A stretch of 64,000 nt of DNA from SZUA-368 sp028533045 (GTDB lineage Bacteria > Spirochaetota > Spirochaetia > DSM-2461), in contig JBNAIG010000022.1 in the NCBI GenBank assembly GCA_050031985.1, forward strand, positions 61,405 through 125,404, in the 5' to 3' direction. Positions within the stretch are counted from its first letter, which is position 1. Each line of letters begins with the position of its first letter. Below, one piece after another: positions 50,745 to 59,375 of the stretch. The notes beneath the pieces were generated by a model. The model worked only from the letters and a program-made list of their open reading frames with translations. It was not told where the DNA came from and did no database searches. The position numbers and the translations under genes were made by a program.

Positions 50745-50804
50745 AAGATAGCACAGTTTTAGCGGGGCGACAAGATTGACAGCACTTACTCCATTGCTTA
50801 TCAT
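50745..50804. promoter_or_regulatory. back-to-back promoters of exbB and the ABC-F gene
   Basis: Leftward: TTGTCG (50773-50768), 17 bp, TATCTT (50750-50745), a leadered promoter of the exbBD-tonB operon. Rightward: TTGACA (50776-50781), 17 bp, TATCAT (50799-50804), seven bases, ATG at 50812, leaderless. The two -35 boxes are separated by only 2 bp. Confidence 0.65.
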
Positions 50805-50811
50805 GACCTCC

Positions 50812-52443
50812 ATGATAAATCTCTCCAACATCCGCCTCGCCTACGGTGAACGAATCCTCTACAAGGAGGCCTCCCTTCTCATTCAAAAGGCCGATAAAAT
50901 CGGTCTTGTCGGCCCCAACGGTTCGGGAAAAACCTCCCTGTTTAGAATTATATCCGGCGAAGAGAAGCCCGATGAGGGAAGCGTCTCGATTCTGCCCAAC
51001 ACGGTGGTGGGCTATTTTTCCCAGGATGTGGGGGAAATGTCCGGTAAAACGGTGCTCCAGCAGGTGCAGGAAGGGGCCGGTTTGGTTTACGAGCTAAGCC
51101 TCAAGATGGCCGAGATGGAAGGGGTTATGGCGGACGAAGAGAAGATGGCCGCCATGAGTCCCGAGGAAATGGACGAATTCATGACCCATTACGGCGAGGT
51201 TCAGACCGACTTTATGAACCGTGACGGTTACGAGCTGGAGAGTAATGCGAAAGCTATTCTGGACGGCCTGGGGATTCCCGAAAGCCGGCAGAATGAAGGG
51301 GTGGAAAACTTCTCCGGGGGCTGGAAGATGCGAATCGCCCTGGCCCAGATACTCCTTTTGAATCCGGACGTTCTTCTTATGGACGAGCCGACTAACCACC
51401 TGGATATAGAATCGATTGTCTGGCTGGAAGAGTGGCTTAACTCCTTTAAAGGCGCCCTTATGATGACAAGCCACGACCGGGAATTCATGACCCGCCTCTG
51501 CTCCAAAACGGTGGAAGTGGGGGGCGAAGCGGTCACTACCTACTCGGGGGACTACGACTTTTACCTGCGGGAACGGGTCATTCGCCGGGAGCAGCTTATA
51601 GCCGCCCAACGCCGGCAGCAGGCCCAACTGGCCAAGGAAGAGGAATTCATTGCCCGATTCGCCGCCCGGGCCTCCCATGCGGCCCAGGTACAGTCCCGGG
51701 TTAAAATGATAGAAAAGATGGAGCGTATCGTCGTTCCACCGGACCCCAAGGTCATGAAATTCAAATTTCCCCCCTGCCCCCGTTCGGGCGATGTGGCGGC
51801 CCGGATGGAAAATCTGGCTAAAACCTGGCCCCTCCCCTCCGGCGGGGAACATCCGGTCTTTTCCGGCATAGACGGGGTTATCCAGCGGGGCGACAAAATC
51901 GCCCTCACCGGGATAAACGGAGCGGGAAAATCCACCCTGCTTAAGGTGATTGCCGGGCTGACCGAAGCCACCGAGGGCAAGGCGGAACAGGGAGCCAGCA
52001 TAAGCCCGGGCTACTTTAGCCAGTATTCCGGGGACAGTTTAAACGCAGAGAACACCATATTTGAGGAAATATCCGAGCTCCTTCCTAAAGAGACAGTGGG
52101 GACAATAAAGAATCTTTTGGGAGCCTTCCAGTTCTCCGGCGAGGCGGCGGACAAGAAAATCGCCATCCTCTCCGGGGGAGAAAAGAGCCGGGTGATGCTC
52201 GCCTCCCTCCTGGCCCGCCCCATCAACTTTCTCATGCTCGATGAGCCTACCAACCATCTGGACATTGCCAGCCGGGAAGTACTCCTTGAGGCGTTGCAGG
52301 AATACGAGGGAACCCTTATTATAGTAAGCCATGACCGCTATTTCCTTAAACATCTGGTTAACCGGGTCTTTGAGATAGACCATGGGATTATGCGGATTTT
52401 TGAAGGAAACTACGACTATTACCTGGAAAAAAAAGGAGAATAA
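50812..52443 (+). CDS. ABC-F family ATPase
   Basis: 543 residues with two ABC domains and no membrane part. First: VGPNGSGKTSLF, then FSGGWKMRIALAQ and LLMDEPTNHLD. Second: LTGINGAGKSTLLK, then LSGGEKSRVMLAS and FLMLDEPTNHLD. The charged linker between them (about 245-320) is the P-site tRNA interaction motif. ABC-F proteins act on the ribosome, relieving stalling or protecting against antibiotics; this one looks like the housekeeping YdiF/Uup type. The start is set by a consensus promoter. Two small genes follow in the same direction with good ribosome sites. Confidence 0.93.
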   Translation: MINLSNIRLAYGERILYKEASLLIQKADKIGLVGPNGSGKTSLFRIISGEEKPDEGSVSILPNTVVGYFSQDVGEMSGKTVLQQVQEGAGLVYELSLKMAEMEGVMADEEKMAAMSPEEMDEFMTHYGEVQTDFMNRDGYELESNAKAILDGLGIPESRQNEGVENFSGGWKMRIALAQILLLNPDVLLMDEPTNHLDIESIVWLEEWLNSFKGALMMTSHDREFMTRLCSKTVEVGGEAVTTYSGDYDFYLRERVIRREQLIAAQRRQQAQLAKEEEFIARFAARASHAAQVQSRVKMIEKMERIVVPPDPKVMKFKFPPCPRSGDVAARMENLAKTWPLPSGGEHPVFSGIDGVIQRGDKIALTGINGAGKSTLLKVIAGLTEATEGKAEQGASISPGYFSQYSGDSLNAENTIFEEISELLPKETVGTIKNLLGAFQFSGEAADKKIAILSGGEKSRVMLASLLARPINFLMLDEPTNHLDIASREVLLEALQEYEGTLIIVSHDRYFLKHLVNRVFEIDHGIMRIFEGNYDYYLEKKGE

Positions 52444-52445
52444 AA

Positions 52446-52745
52446 ATGAAAGTAAAACCGGAAGTACAAAAGGAAATTCAGAAGTTACAGGAGAAGCAGC
52501 TTAAACGAACCATGAAGCTTCTCTCCGGATCGGACAAGAAATCCCTCACCACCTTCCTCCAGTCGGGCAGCACCCCGGGGAGCAAGGATTTCAGAGCCCT
52601 CAAACCCAACGTACAGCGGGGCGTAATCAAACTGAACCTTACCAGCGTGGACGTGATGCTCAAACGGGGTAAAAACCCGATTTCTAAAATGCGTTTGAAA
52701 CTGGCCAAATTCTCCTATGAGAGAATGCTTAAAGCCACAACATAA
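52446..52745 (+). CDS. uncharacterised 99-residue basic protein
   Basis: A strongly basic, helical protein (KLQEKQLKRTMKLLSGSDKK at the start, KMRLKLAKFSYERMLKATT at the end). Charge and size suggest RNA or ribosome binding, which would fit its place two bases after the ABC-F stop, but no family is recognised. AAAAGGAG lies just inside the end of the ABC-F gene. Confidence 0.65.
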   Translation: MKVKPEVQKEIQKLQEKQLKRTMKLLSGSDKKSLTTFLQSGSTPGSKDFRALKPNVQRGVIKLNLTSVDVMLKRGKNPISKMRLKLAKFSYERMLKATT

Positions 52746-52760
52746 TCAAAGGACAATGTA

Positions 52761-53144
52761 ATGATCGATATATCATTAGTCATAGGAATAGTACTCTCTG
52801 CGGGCCTTTTTATATTCTGTATTGTTCTCATTGTAAGGAACATCATAAATTTTATAAAAAAGCCCTCTCCCTATAAAGGGGTAATAGAAGAACGTGTTGC
52901 CCTTGGTAACGGATCCGTCATAAAAATTGTGAAATCGACCGTAGCTTCCTGCCCCTATGTAGAGGAGATTCACAGCAAGAAGAACGGTTCCCGAAATGTG
53001 GTTTACTCGGTCCAGTTTTCCCTGGCAGACAAGGTAGAAGAGGGATGGGTTGTATTTAATCTCTCCAGCTCAGCCACCAGCTCCAACGGCACCAAAGTAA
53101 ACCATATTACCTGGCGCCTGCCGGGGATTGCCCTGGAAGGATAA
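52761..53144 (+). CDS. small membrane-anchored protein
   Basis: 127 residues. One helix at 5-27 (LVIGIVLSAGLFIFCIVLIV), then a beta-rich domain of about 95 residues, probably cytoplasmic or periplasmic depending on topology. No family is recognised. AAAGGA is eight bases before the start. Last gene of the ABC-F transcript. Confidence 0.65.
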   Translation: MIDISLVIGIVLSAGLFIFCIVLIVRNIINFIKKPSPYKGVIEERVALGNGSVIKIVKSTVASCPYVEEIHSKKNGSRNVVYSVQFSLADKVEEGWVVFNLSSSATSSNGTKVNHITWRLPGIALEG

Positions 53145-53161
53145 AAAACTAAACCCATCAA

Positions 53162-53190
53162 TTGATTCGCCTCCCCCCATGACTTACACT
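53162..53190 (+). promoter_or_regulatory. leaderless promoter of the binding protein-kinase operon
   Basis: TTGATT (53162-53167), 17 bp, TACACT (53185-53190), seven bases, ATG at 53198. Confidence 0.6.
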
Positions 53191-53197
53191 TCATAGG

Positions 53198-54499
53198 ATG
53201 AAGGTGAAATTAATTCCTATTCTTTTAATTGCCATTCTTGTTTCCTGCAGCAAGGACAAGGCCCCCGAAAAGGCTCAACCAGTCCCGTCCGAACCGGTGA
53301 AGGTTCAAATGCTGGTCTATGCCAACGAGGGTATGATCAAAAACTACCGGGAAACCCTAAGCCGCTTCGAAGCGGTTAACCCCGGTATAAAAGTAGAGCT
53401 TCTCAATCTTAGGGGAGACGACTGGAGCGACTTTGAACACGCCCTCCGTTCCCGCCTCCTCATAGGCGAATCTCCCGACATCATAGATGTTTCCGTCGTA
53501 TTCAGGGATGCCCTGATTGACGAAGGACTTCTCTTGGACATTATGCCCTATATGGAAGCAAGCGGAATGGACCTTAACCTTTACTTTGAAAACCAAATGA
53601 ACGGCTTGAAACGGGGCAACGCCCTATACGGAATCCCTTCGGGAGCCCTCCTCATGGCGGCCTATGTGAATAAGGATCTCTTTAGGGAAGCCGGCGTGGA
53701 GCTTCCCGGGATAAGCTGGGATGATACCTGGGACTGGGAAGAGTACGCCGCCAAGACAGAAGCGATAAGCACCTTCGAGTCCCCCAAAGGGAAAGTTTAC
53801 GGCACCACCCACTTCTTCACCATCGGCTGGATAATCCCCTTCCTCCTAAACAACGGCTCCGACTTTTTGACCAAGCAGCAAGACGACTGTTCCGCCGATA
53901 AAGAGCCCGCCCGGGAAACCTTTTCCTTCCTTAAGGAACTCATGTTCGACAAAGGGGTAAGTCCCAATATGATACAGCTCACCGCCATGCAGCCCTACCA
54001 GCACTTCTTTGATGGCAAAGTAGGGGTTCTCATAGAAGGAAACTGGTGGATGGAAGCGGCCCGTGATAACATCGATTTTGACTGGGGCGTTCTTCCCCTC
54101 CCCCAGAATCCTCCCTACAACGCCACAGGACTTTATGTGGACAACTGGTCCATACCCCAAGAAAGCTCCCACCCGGAAGAAGCCTTTATGGTACTTAAGT
54201 TCCTCCTGGAAGAGGAGCAGCAAAAAAGCGGCATAATGAAAGGCATTCCCCCGCTCAAATCGGCGGCACGGGAAATATACACCAACCGCTTCCCAAACCT
54301 GAGCAGCAAAGAGATTGATGTATGGTTCGACGGTATAGCCCGGGGAGTCACCCCCGCCTACTATCGAGGCTGGAACGATTTCCAGAATGAGTCGAGCGAA
54401 ATCCTCAAGGATTACAGCTATGGAAAATACAGCACCGACGAGATGGTAAAACTTCTTTGCCAGTCCTATGAGGAGAGCAGAAGACGGGAATACAAATAA
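53198..54499 (+). CDS. sugar-type ABC solute-binding lipoprotein next to a kinase
   Basis: 433 residues of the cluster B (MalE-like) extracellular binding protein family. MKVKLIPILLIAILVSC is a lipoprotein signal with Cys17. The mature two-lobed domain has MLVYANEGMIKNYRETLSRF, GESPDIIDVS, GIPSGALLMAAYVNKDLF and the C-terminal aromatic GVTPAYYRGWNDF. No ABC permease or ATPase is next to it. The gene 2 bp downstream encodes a hybrid histidine kinase with an extracytoplasmic domain, so this lipoprotein probably presents a carbohydrate signal to that kinase rather than feeding a transporter. Confidence 0.9.
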   Translation: MKVKLIPILLIAILVSCSKDKAPEKAQPVPSEPVKVQMLVYANEGMIKNYRETLSRFEAVNPGIKVELLNLRGDDWSDFEHALRSRLLIGESPDIIDVSVVFRDALIDEGLLLDIMPYMEASGMDLNLYFENQMNGLKRGNALYGIPSGALLMAAYVNKDLFREAGVELPGISWDDTWDWEEYAAKTEAISTFESPKGKVYGTTHFFTIGWIIPFLLNNGSDFLTKQQDDCSADKEPARETFSFLKELMFDKGVSPNMIQLTAMQPYQHFFDGKVGVLIEGNWWMEAARDNIDFDWGVLPLPQNPPYNATGLYVDNWSIPQESSHPEEAFMVLKFLLEEEQQKSGIMKGIPPLKSAAREIYTNRFPNLSSKEIDVWFDGIARGVTPAYYRGWNDFQNESSEILKDYSYGKYSTDEMVKLLCQSYEESRRREYK

Positions 54500-54501
54500 C
54501 T

Positions 54502-56826
54502 ATGAAGAAGAGAGATTTTAAGGACCTGACAATCAGCAGCCAACTCATCCTTGCTTTTCTCGCGGTCATAACCCTCTCGGTACTCATAGTCACCTTTGTT
54601 TTTTCCCGTAACTCCTTTCACACAATAAGGGAAGACAGCCTAGAGAACTTCTCCCTCAATAACCGGCAAATCACCTCCAACCTGAATGAAACCCTTAGTA
54701 TGATAGACAGGTATTATACCTTTGTTCATGCCAACCGGGTCATCTACAACGGACTTCAAGAAGAGGGTTTTGGAGAGACTTCTGAGAGTTATGAAGCGGT
54801 GGTTCTCTTTAAGGACCTCCTCTTTTCCTTTATCAGTGTGACCGATGGAATTGAGTCGGCCTTTTATATCTCCCGAAAAGGCATCGTGGTCTCCTATCTC
54901 AGCGGTACGGTGAACCCGGAATTCGTCGGCTCCGGCGAGTTTCTGGAACTTCCCTTTATTGGGGAGCTCAGAGAGGATCCCACCAAGAAGATCTGGTACT
55001 TACCCGAGGACGACCAGGCTAACGACACGGTATTCTATATAAGGGGTGTCTTTAATCCCCGCAACAGGGAAGTCATGGGCTTTATCAGCTTCATTCTCCA
55101 CAGAGATATATTTGCCAAGCAGATTAATGGCCTGACCGGGGGAAAAACTGATTTCTTTATCTGCGACAAGACGGGGAAGCTGATAGCGAGCTCCGAGGCA
55201 AACCAGGACCGACTACCCGCAGAACTCATGAATCAAATAAATTCAAATCCCCACCTGACAACCTGGCGCTACAGGGATAAATACTATTTTGTAGAAGAGG
55301 CCTCCAACTCATGGTTCGTTATCTCCCGGCTTGATGTGTCCGACCTAATAGATATGAAGCGCCTCCTCCTCCTGGGAACACTAACGTTCCTCCTCTCCGT
55401 AATTCCCGGTCTGTTTATAAGCATTTTCTTCTCTCGCCGCTACTCGCGGGACTTTAAATTTCTCATTGATTCAATGAGGGAGTCAGAACAGGGCTACATA
55501 GTTCACATAACCGACCAGGGCAGTAATGTGGAAGCCCGTGCCATGGCATCCCAGTACAACGAAATGATGGAAAATATTGCCGAACTCACAGCCAGTCTCC
55601 GCCAGGAAATTGAAGATAAGAACCGGGCCGAAGAGGAGAGGACAAAGCTCGAATCACAACTAAGGCAGTCGCAAAAAATGGAAGCTGTGGGACAGCTGGC
55701 CGGAGGAATCGCCCACGACTTTAACAACCTCCTTACGGCCCTCTTTGGTTATGTGGATTTGGGTAAACTCTCCGTAGAGGGACAACTGGGAACGGACAAT
55801 GACATTTACGACCAATTTTCAGAAATAGATAATCTGGCCCAGCGGGCTGCTTCCCTTACCAGGCAGCTCCTCACCTTTAGCCGCAAGGATATGGTGCAGC
55901 TAAAAAATCTGGATCTGAATGAGATTATTCAGAACATGAGCGATATGCTCAGCCGCCTTATTAAGGAAAATATTCAGTTAAAGATTATCCCCGGAAAAGA
56001 TCTGAGTCTCATCCGGGCCGATCCGGGCCACATGGAACAGATACTGGTGAATCTGGTGGTAAACTCCGTTCACGCCATGCCGGACGGGGGAAACATAATT
56101 ATCGAAACCTTTCCTATGGAACTAAGCGAAGAGTATGCTCAAAGCCATGCCGATGCCTCCCCGGGCCCCTACACCGTCCTATGCGTAAGCGATACGGGAA
56201 CAGGCATGTCAAAGGAAACCATTGAGAAGATCTTTGAACCCTTCTTTACCACAAAGTTCAGAGAAAAGGGAACCGGATTGGGACTGGCCACGGTCCATGG
56301 CATAGTAAAACAGTCGGGAGGATATATATCCGTCTATAGCGAAGAGGGAATAGGAACAACCTTCCGTCTCTTTTTTCCCGCTTTAGCTATTTTGGCGAAT
56401 AAAGCGGACTCCTCAAACAAAGAGCCCAAAACATCTAAAAATCCGGAAGCATTGGGCGGCACGGAAACCATCCTCCTTTGCGAAGATAACGAATCGGTGC
56501 GCAAGCTAATCGAAGAGTCTCTCCGATCAGCGGGATACAAAGTCATTTCCTATGAAGACGGCCGGGAAGCTCTGGACGGCGCCCGAAATCTGGATGAAAA
56601 AATAGACCTACTTGTTTCCGATGTCATCATTCCCGGCCTCAACGGCCAACAACTCTCCACCGAACTAACTAAAATATACCCGGGCCTTCCCGTTCTCTAT
56701 ATTTCCGGCTATACCTACAATGTCATTGCCCGCCACGGCGTACTGGAGCCGGGAACCAACTTACTTGAAAAACCCTTCTCACGAGAAAAGCTTTTACGCA
56801 CCATAAGAGAGATATTGAAGACCTAG
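54502..56826 (+). CDS. hybrid sensor histidine kinase with receiver domain
   Basis: 774 residues. Helix 1 at about 13-34, an extracytoplasmic sensor of about 240 residues (Cache-like), helix 2 at about 285-310, a HAMP-like linker and coiled coil, then the kinase: phospho-acceptor His in GGIAHDFNNLLTALFGYVDL, N-box NLVVNSVHAM, G-boxes DTGTGMS and GTGLGLATVHG. The C-terminal receiver has Asp in LLVSDVIIPGLNGQ and Lys in EKPFSREK. No DNA-binding output is attached or encoded next to it. Co-transcribed with the binding protein. The phosphate may go to another receiver such as that at 32857. Confidence 0.92.
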   Translation: MKKRDFKDLTISSQLILAFLAVITLSVLIVTFVFSRNSFHTIREDSLENFSLNNRQITSNLNETLSMIDRYYTFVHANRVIYNGLQEEGFGETSESYEAVVLFKDLLFSFISVTDGIESAFYISRKGIVVSYLSGTVNPEFVGSGEFLELPFIGELREDPTKKIWYLPEDDQANDTVFYIRGVFNPRNREVMGFISFILHRDIFAKQINGLTGGKTDFFICDKTGKLIASSEANQDRLPAELMNQINSNPHLTTWRYRDKYYFVEEASNSWFVISRLDVSDLIDMKRLLLLGTLTFLLSVIPGLFISIFFSRRYSRDFKFLIDSMRESEQGYIVHITDQGSNVEARAMASQYNEMMENIAELTASLRQEIEDKNRAEEERTKLESQLRQSQKMEAVGQLAGGIAHDFNNLLTALFGYVDLGKLSVEGQLGTDNDIYDQFSEIDNLAQRAASLTRQLLTFSRKDMVQLKNLDLNEIIQNMSDMLSRLIKENIQLKIIPGKDLSLIRADPGHMEQILVNLVVNSVHAMPDGGNIIIETFPMELSEEYAQSHADASPGPYTVLCVSDTGTGMSKETIEKIFEPFFTTKFREKGTGLGLATVHGIVKQSGGYISVYSEEGIGTTFRLFFPALAILANKADSSNKEPKTSKNPEALGGTETILLCEDNESVRKLIEESLRSAGYKVISYEDGREALDGARNLDEKIDLLVSDVIIPGLNGQQLSTELTKIYPGLPVLYISGYTYNVIARHGVLEPGTNLLEKPFSREKLLRTIREILKT

Positions 56827-56887
56827 AGCCCAACTCTTTCCATACACCCGCCCCAATTGCTCCACAATCATGGGGTAGCTTGTTCCT

Positions 56888-57313
56888 ATGAACCGGAAAA
56901 TAACTCTTAAAATCAGCAAAAGCTCACTCTATATCCTTTTGGGGCTCTACATATTGGCGGCCCTCTACCTTCTTTACATCAGCCCCTTTTGCGGACGGGC
57001 CTCTAACCACAGGTCCCTTCAACTCATCCCCTTCAAAACAATAATAGAACAACTCTCCCTCTCTAGAGGGTTGGACTATATGCTGGGAAATATGGTGGGA
57101 AATGTTTTCGTTCTTCTTCCTGCGGGGTTCTACCTGGCTCTCCTGGGATGGACACCGACCCGGGGCAAAGCGCTAGGAGCTTTTATGGCTGCCGCCTTCT
57201 TTGTAGAGCTGCTCCAGTACCTTCTGTGGGTAGGCTGCATGGACATCGATGATATCTGGATGAACGGTGCCGGAGGACTGCTGGGCTTTTGGATGGGCCG
57301 CCGCTTACTTTGA
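56888..57313 (+). CDS. VanZ-family membrane protein
   Basis: 141 residues, four membrane helices, with the VanZ-like pattern IPFKTI near 49-54, GNMVGNVFVLLPAGFYLALL, VELLQYLL and DIDDIWMNGAGGLLGFWMG. VanZ gives some teicoplanin resistance in enterococci; chromosomal homologues have unknown roles. TAGCTT lies six bases before the start and there is no ribosome site, so it may be leaderless too. Its stop overlaps the convergent chemoreceptor gene by 9 bp. Confidence 0.88.
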   Translation: MNRKITLKISKSSLYILLGLYILAALYLLYISPFCGRASNHRSLQLIPFKTIIEQLSLSRGLDYMLGNMVGNVFVLLPAGFYLALLGWTPTRGKALGAFMAAAFFVELLQYLLWVGCMDIDDIWMNGAGGLLGFWMGRRLL

Positions 57314-58915
57314 CATTTCCCGGTTTAATTCCCGGCTCTTATTCACCAGTTCTTCGGCCAGGGTATGAATCTCTCCCATGGACTGGGTAATTTCTTCCGT
57401 TCCCTGGCTTATCTCGCTGGTTTCCTCATTTATCTCTGCGGCCAGAGCGGAAATATTCTGTATAGATTCGGCTATGGAGTTCTGTGCCCGGTTTACTTCG
57501 CCCGACTGTCCGTCCACTTGAGTCGTGATCTGTCGAAGCTGTGTTGTCGCCCCAAGAACCTCTCGGCTCCCCGACTCCAGCTCCTGAGCGTTTTGTCCGA
57601 TTTCTCCCATGGCATCGGTAAAAAAATCGATTTCCGAAGAGATGACTCCAAAGGAGGACAGGGTTATATCCAAAGCACTTCCCACCTGAACCATGGCAGC
57701 CATGAGGTTGCTGATATTCTCGGAAATAACCCCGGCGCTCTTAGAGGTGGACTCGGACAGGGTGCGAACTTCCCCGGCAACAACGGCAAAACCCTTACCC
57801 GCTTCTCCCGCATGGGCCGCCTGAATAGAGGCGTTCATGGCCAGCAGGTTTGTTTGGTCCGCAATATCGGAAATAACTCCGGCCATGTTGCTTATGCCCT
57901 CCAGGAACTGGCGAACCTTTTCAAAGGCGTCCTGGGTTTCTTTAATCTGAGATTCCCCTTCGGAGGCCTTTTCCCTTAGCCCCTCAATCCCTTTGGAGCG
58001 GATATCAATAATTTGGGACATATTCTGAATAGAGGCCACCATCTCTTCTATGGATGAGCCCGACTCTTCCACCTGAACAGACTGATTCTGTGCCAGAAGA
58101 GTCATTTCCGAGGCGGAGTTTTTAACACTGCCCAAATCCTGAACCGCACTTTCCACCCTCTGGTTGAGAAAATTAAATCTCTCTTCCATGGCCCGTACCG
58201 TTTCTTCGATGGTCCTTACCGACCGGGCTGTTCTTTCCGTTCCCTCCAGGAGGTTTTCGGCCTGGGACATCTGGCCGGCCGAAGCGGTAGCAAGATTTCT
58301 CGCCCAAACTTCTTTTCTCCGGGCCTCATCCATGGTCTCCATGGTCCGGTCAAGAACCTTGTCAAAGATTCTTCTAAAGGAGTAAAGCCCCACGGAGATA
58401 GATGTCACCGCAATAAAGGGGAAAAGAGTATGTTCCATATGCAGGGTCATTCCCGCAGCTTTCGCCCCGGGATAGGCCAGAAATAAGAGATAGGCCGGAT
58501 AACTAAGGAAATAGACGGCACAGAGGGAGAAGATAAGCTTCCTGCTGCTAATGAACACAGCCCCCAAAACGAGAAAAGAGCCTAAAATAATGGAATAGGT
58601 AGAGATCGATTCGGGACCGACATACCCCCGGCTTAACTGAAGCAGACCCATTCCTACTTCAAATCCCAGGAAGAAAATATTGCTAACCTGCTTGAAATAT
58701 CCCCTATTCAGAGCCACAAGGGAAAGAACCATAAAGATAAAGCTAAGAATGTGCAAAGCCGTTCTAATGAGACCTGTTGCTTCTCTAAAATCACTGAGAA
58801 CCATCATAAAGGTTAAAAAACTGCAGACCACCAATATTCCTCTCAAAAGAGGAACCTTTAGCTTTACATCAAGTGCTGCATCGGCATAAATATTTGTTTT
58901 TTTTGTCCTGGCCAC
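57305..58915 (-). CDS. methyl-accepting chemotaxis-type protein
   Basis: 536 residues. The N-terminal part holds about six helices in a compact membrane module (about 20-190) with almost no periplasmic loop, so it would sense within or close to the membrane. The cytoplasmic part is a long coiled coil with the hairpin tip IADQTNLLAMNASIQAAHAG and GKGFAVVAGEVRTLSESTSK, the CheA/CheW binding region. There is no HAMP domain and no CheR-binding tail. The start is GTG at 58915 behind AAAAGGAG; a longer in-frame version is unlikely. No che genes are nearby. Confidence 0.9.
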   Translation of the reverse strand: MARTKKTNIYADAALDVKLKVPLLRGILVVCSFLTFMMVLSDFREATGLIRTALHILSFIFMVLSLVALNRGYFKQVSNIFFLGFEVGMGLLQLSRGYVGPESISTYSIILGSFLVLGAVFISSRKLIFSLCAVYFLSYPAYLLFLAYPGAKAAGMTLHMEHTLFPFIAVTSISVGLYSFRRIFDKVLDRTMETMDEARRKEVWARNLATASAGQMSQAENLLEGTERTARSVRTIEETVRAMEERFNFLNQRVESAVQDLGSVKNSASEMTLLAQNQSVQVEESGSSIEEMVASIQNMSQIIDIRSKGIEGLREKASEGESQIKETQDAFEKVRQFLEGISNMAGVISDIADQTNLLAMNASIQAAHAGEAGKGFAVVAGEVRTLSESTSKSAGVISENISNLMAAMVQVGSALDITLSSFGVISSEIDFFTDAMGEIGQNAQELESGSREVLGATTQLRQITTQVDGQSGEVNRAQNSIAESIQNISALAAEINEETSEISQGTEEITQSMGEIHTLAEELVNKSRELNREMSK

Positions 58916-58944
58916 GGGAAACTCCTTTTTAAATAAACAGTTAC

Positions 58945-58974
58945 ATTCTAAAAGAGAAGCCAAAACAAAGTCAA
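58945..58974 (-). promoter_or_regulatory. promoter of the chemoreceptor gene
   Basis: On the minus strand TTGACT (58974-58969), 18 bp, TAGAAT (58950-58945). Leader about 25 nt with AAAAGGAG. The sequence is sigma-70-like and does not resemble a flagellar sigma-28 promoter. Confidence 0.55.
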
Positions 58975-59045
58975 TAAGAAAGAACTATCTTCACAACAAT
59001 TACATTTTCCCTTACAATCCTCTAACAATCCAAGAGGAGAAGGAA

Positions 59046-59309
59046 ATGAGTCCCTTTGAAATTGCCCTGTTAATCTGCTTTGGTGCGGCCTGGCCCGCCT
59101 CTATCTACAAATCCTGGAAAAGCCGCAGCAACAAAGGAAAAAGCCTCTTTTTCCTCTGTTTGATACTTACAGGATACGTGATGGGAATACTACACAAGGT
59201 GTTCTATTACTACGACGGCGTTATTTACCTGTACATCTTTAACTTTCTCATGGTGTTTACCGACTTGCTTCTCTACTTTAGGAATGAACGAAGGGATCGA
59301 CAGCATTAA
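59046..59309 (+). CDS. SemiSWEET/PQ-loop-like 3-helix membrane protein
   Basis: 87 residues with three predicted helices. ICFGAAWPASIYKSWKSRSN and KGKSLFFLCLILTGYVMG resemble the PQ-loop pattern of bacterial SemiSWEETs (Pro in helix 1, basic loop, KS motif), which form dimers that carry sugars. The match is by pattern, and the family's usual PQ is replaced by PA. GAGGAGAAGG precedes the start. Divergent from the chemoreceptor gene. Confidence 0.65.
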   Translation: MSPFEIALLICFGAAWPASIYKSWKSRSNKGKSLFFLCLILTGYVMGILHKVFYYYDGVIYLYIFNFLMVFTDLLLYFRNERRDRQH

Positions 59310-59340
59310 TTTCCCTGGCAATTAAAAGAGCCCCCCCTTC

Positions 59341-59369
59341 TTGCTCCCAGCCTCCCTATGGATTATAAT
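59341..59369 (+). promoter_or_regulatory. leaderless promoter of the 59376 membrane protein
   Basis: TTGCTC (59341-59346), 17 bp, TATAAT (59364-59369), six bases, ATG at 59376. The ATG at 59358 lies inside the promoter spacer and is rejected as a start. Confidence 0.6.
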
Positions 59370-59375
59370 AATAGT

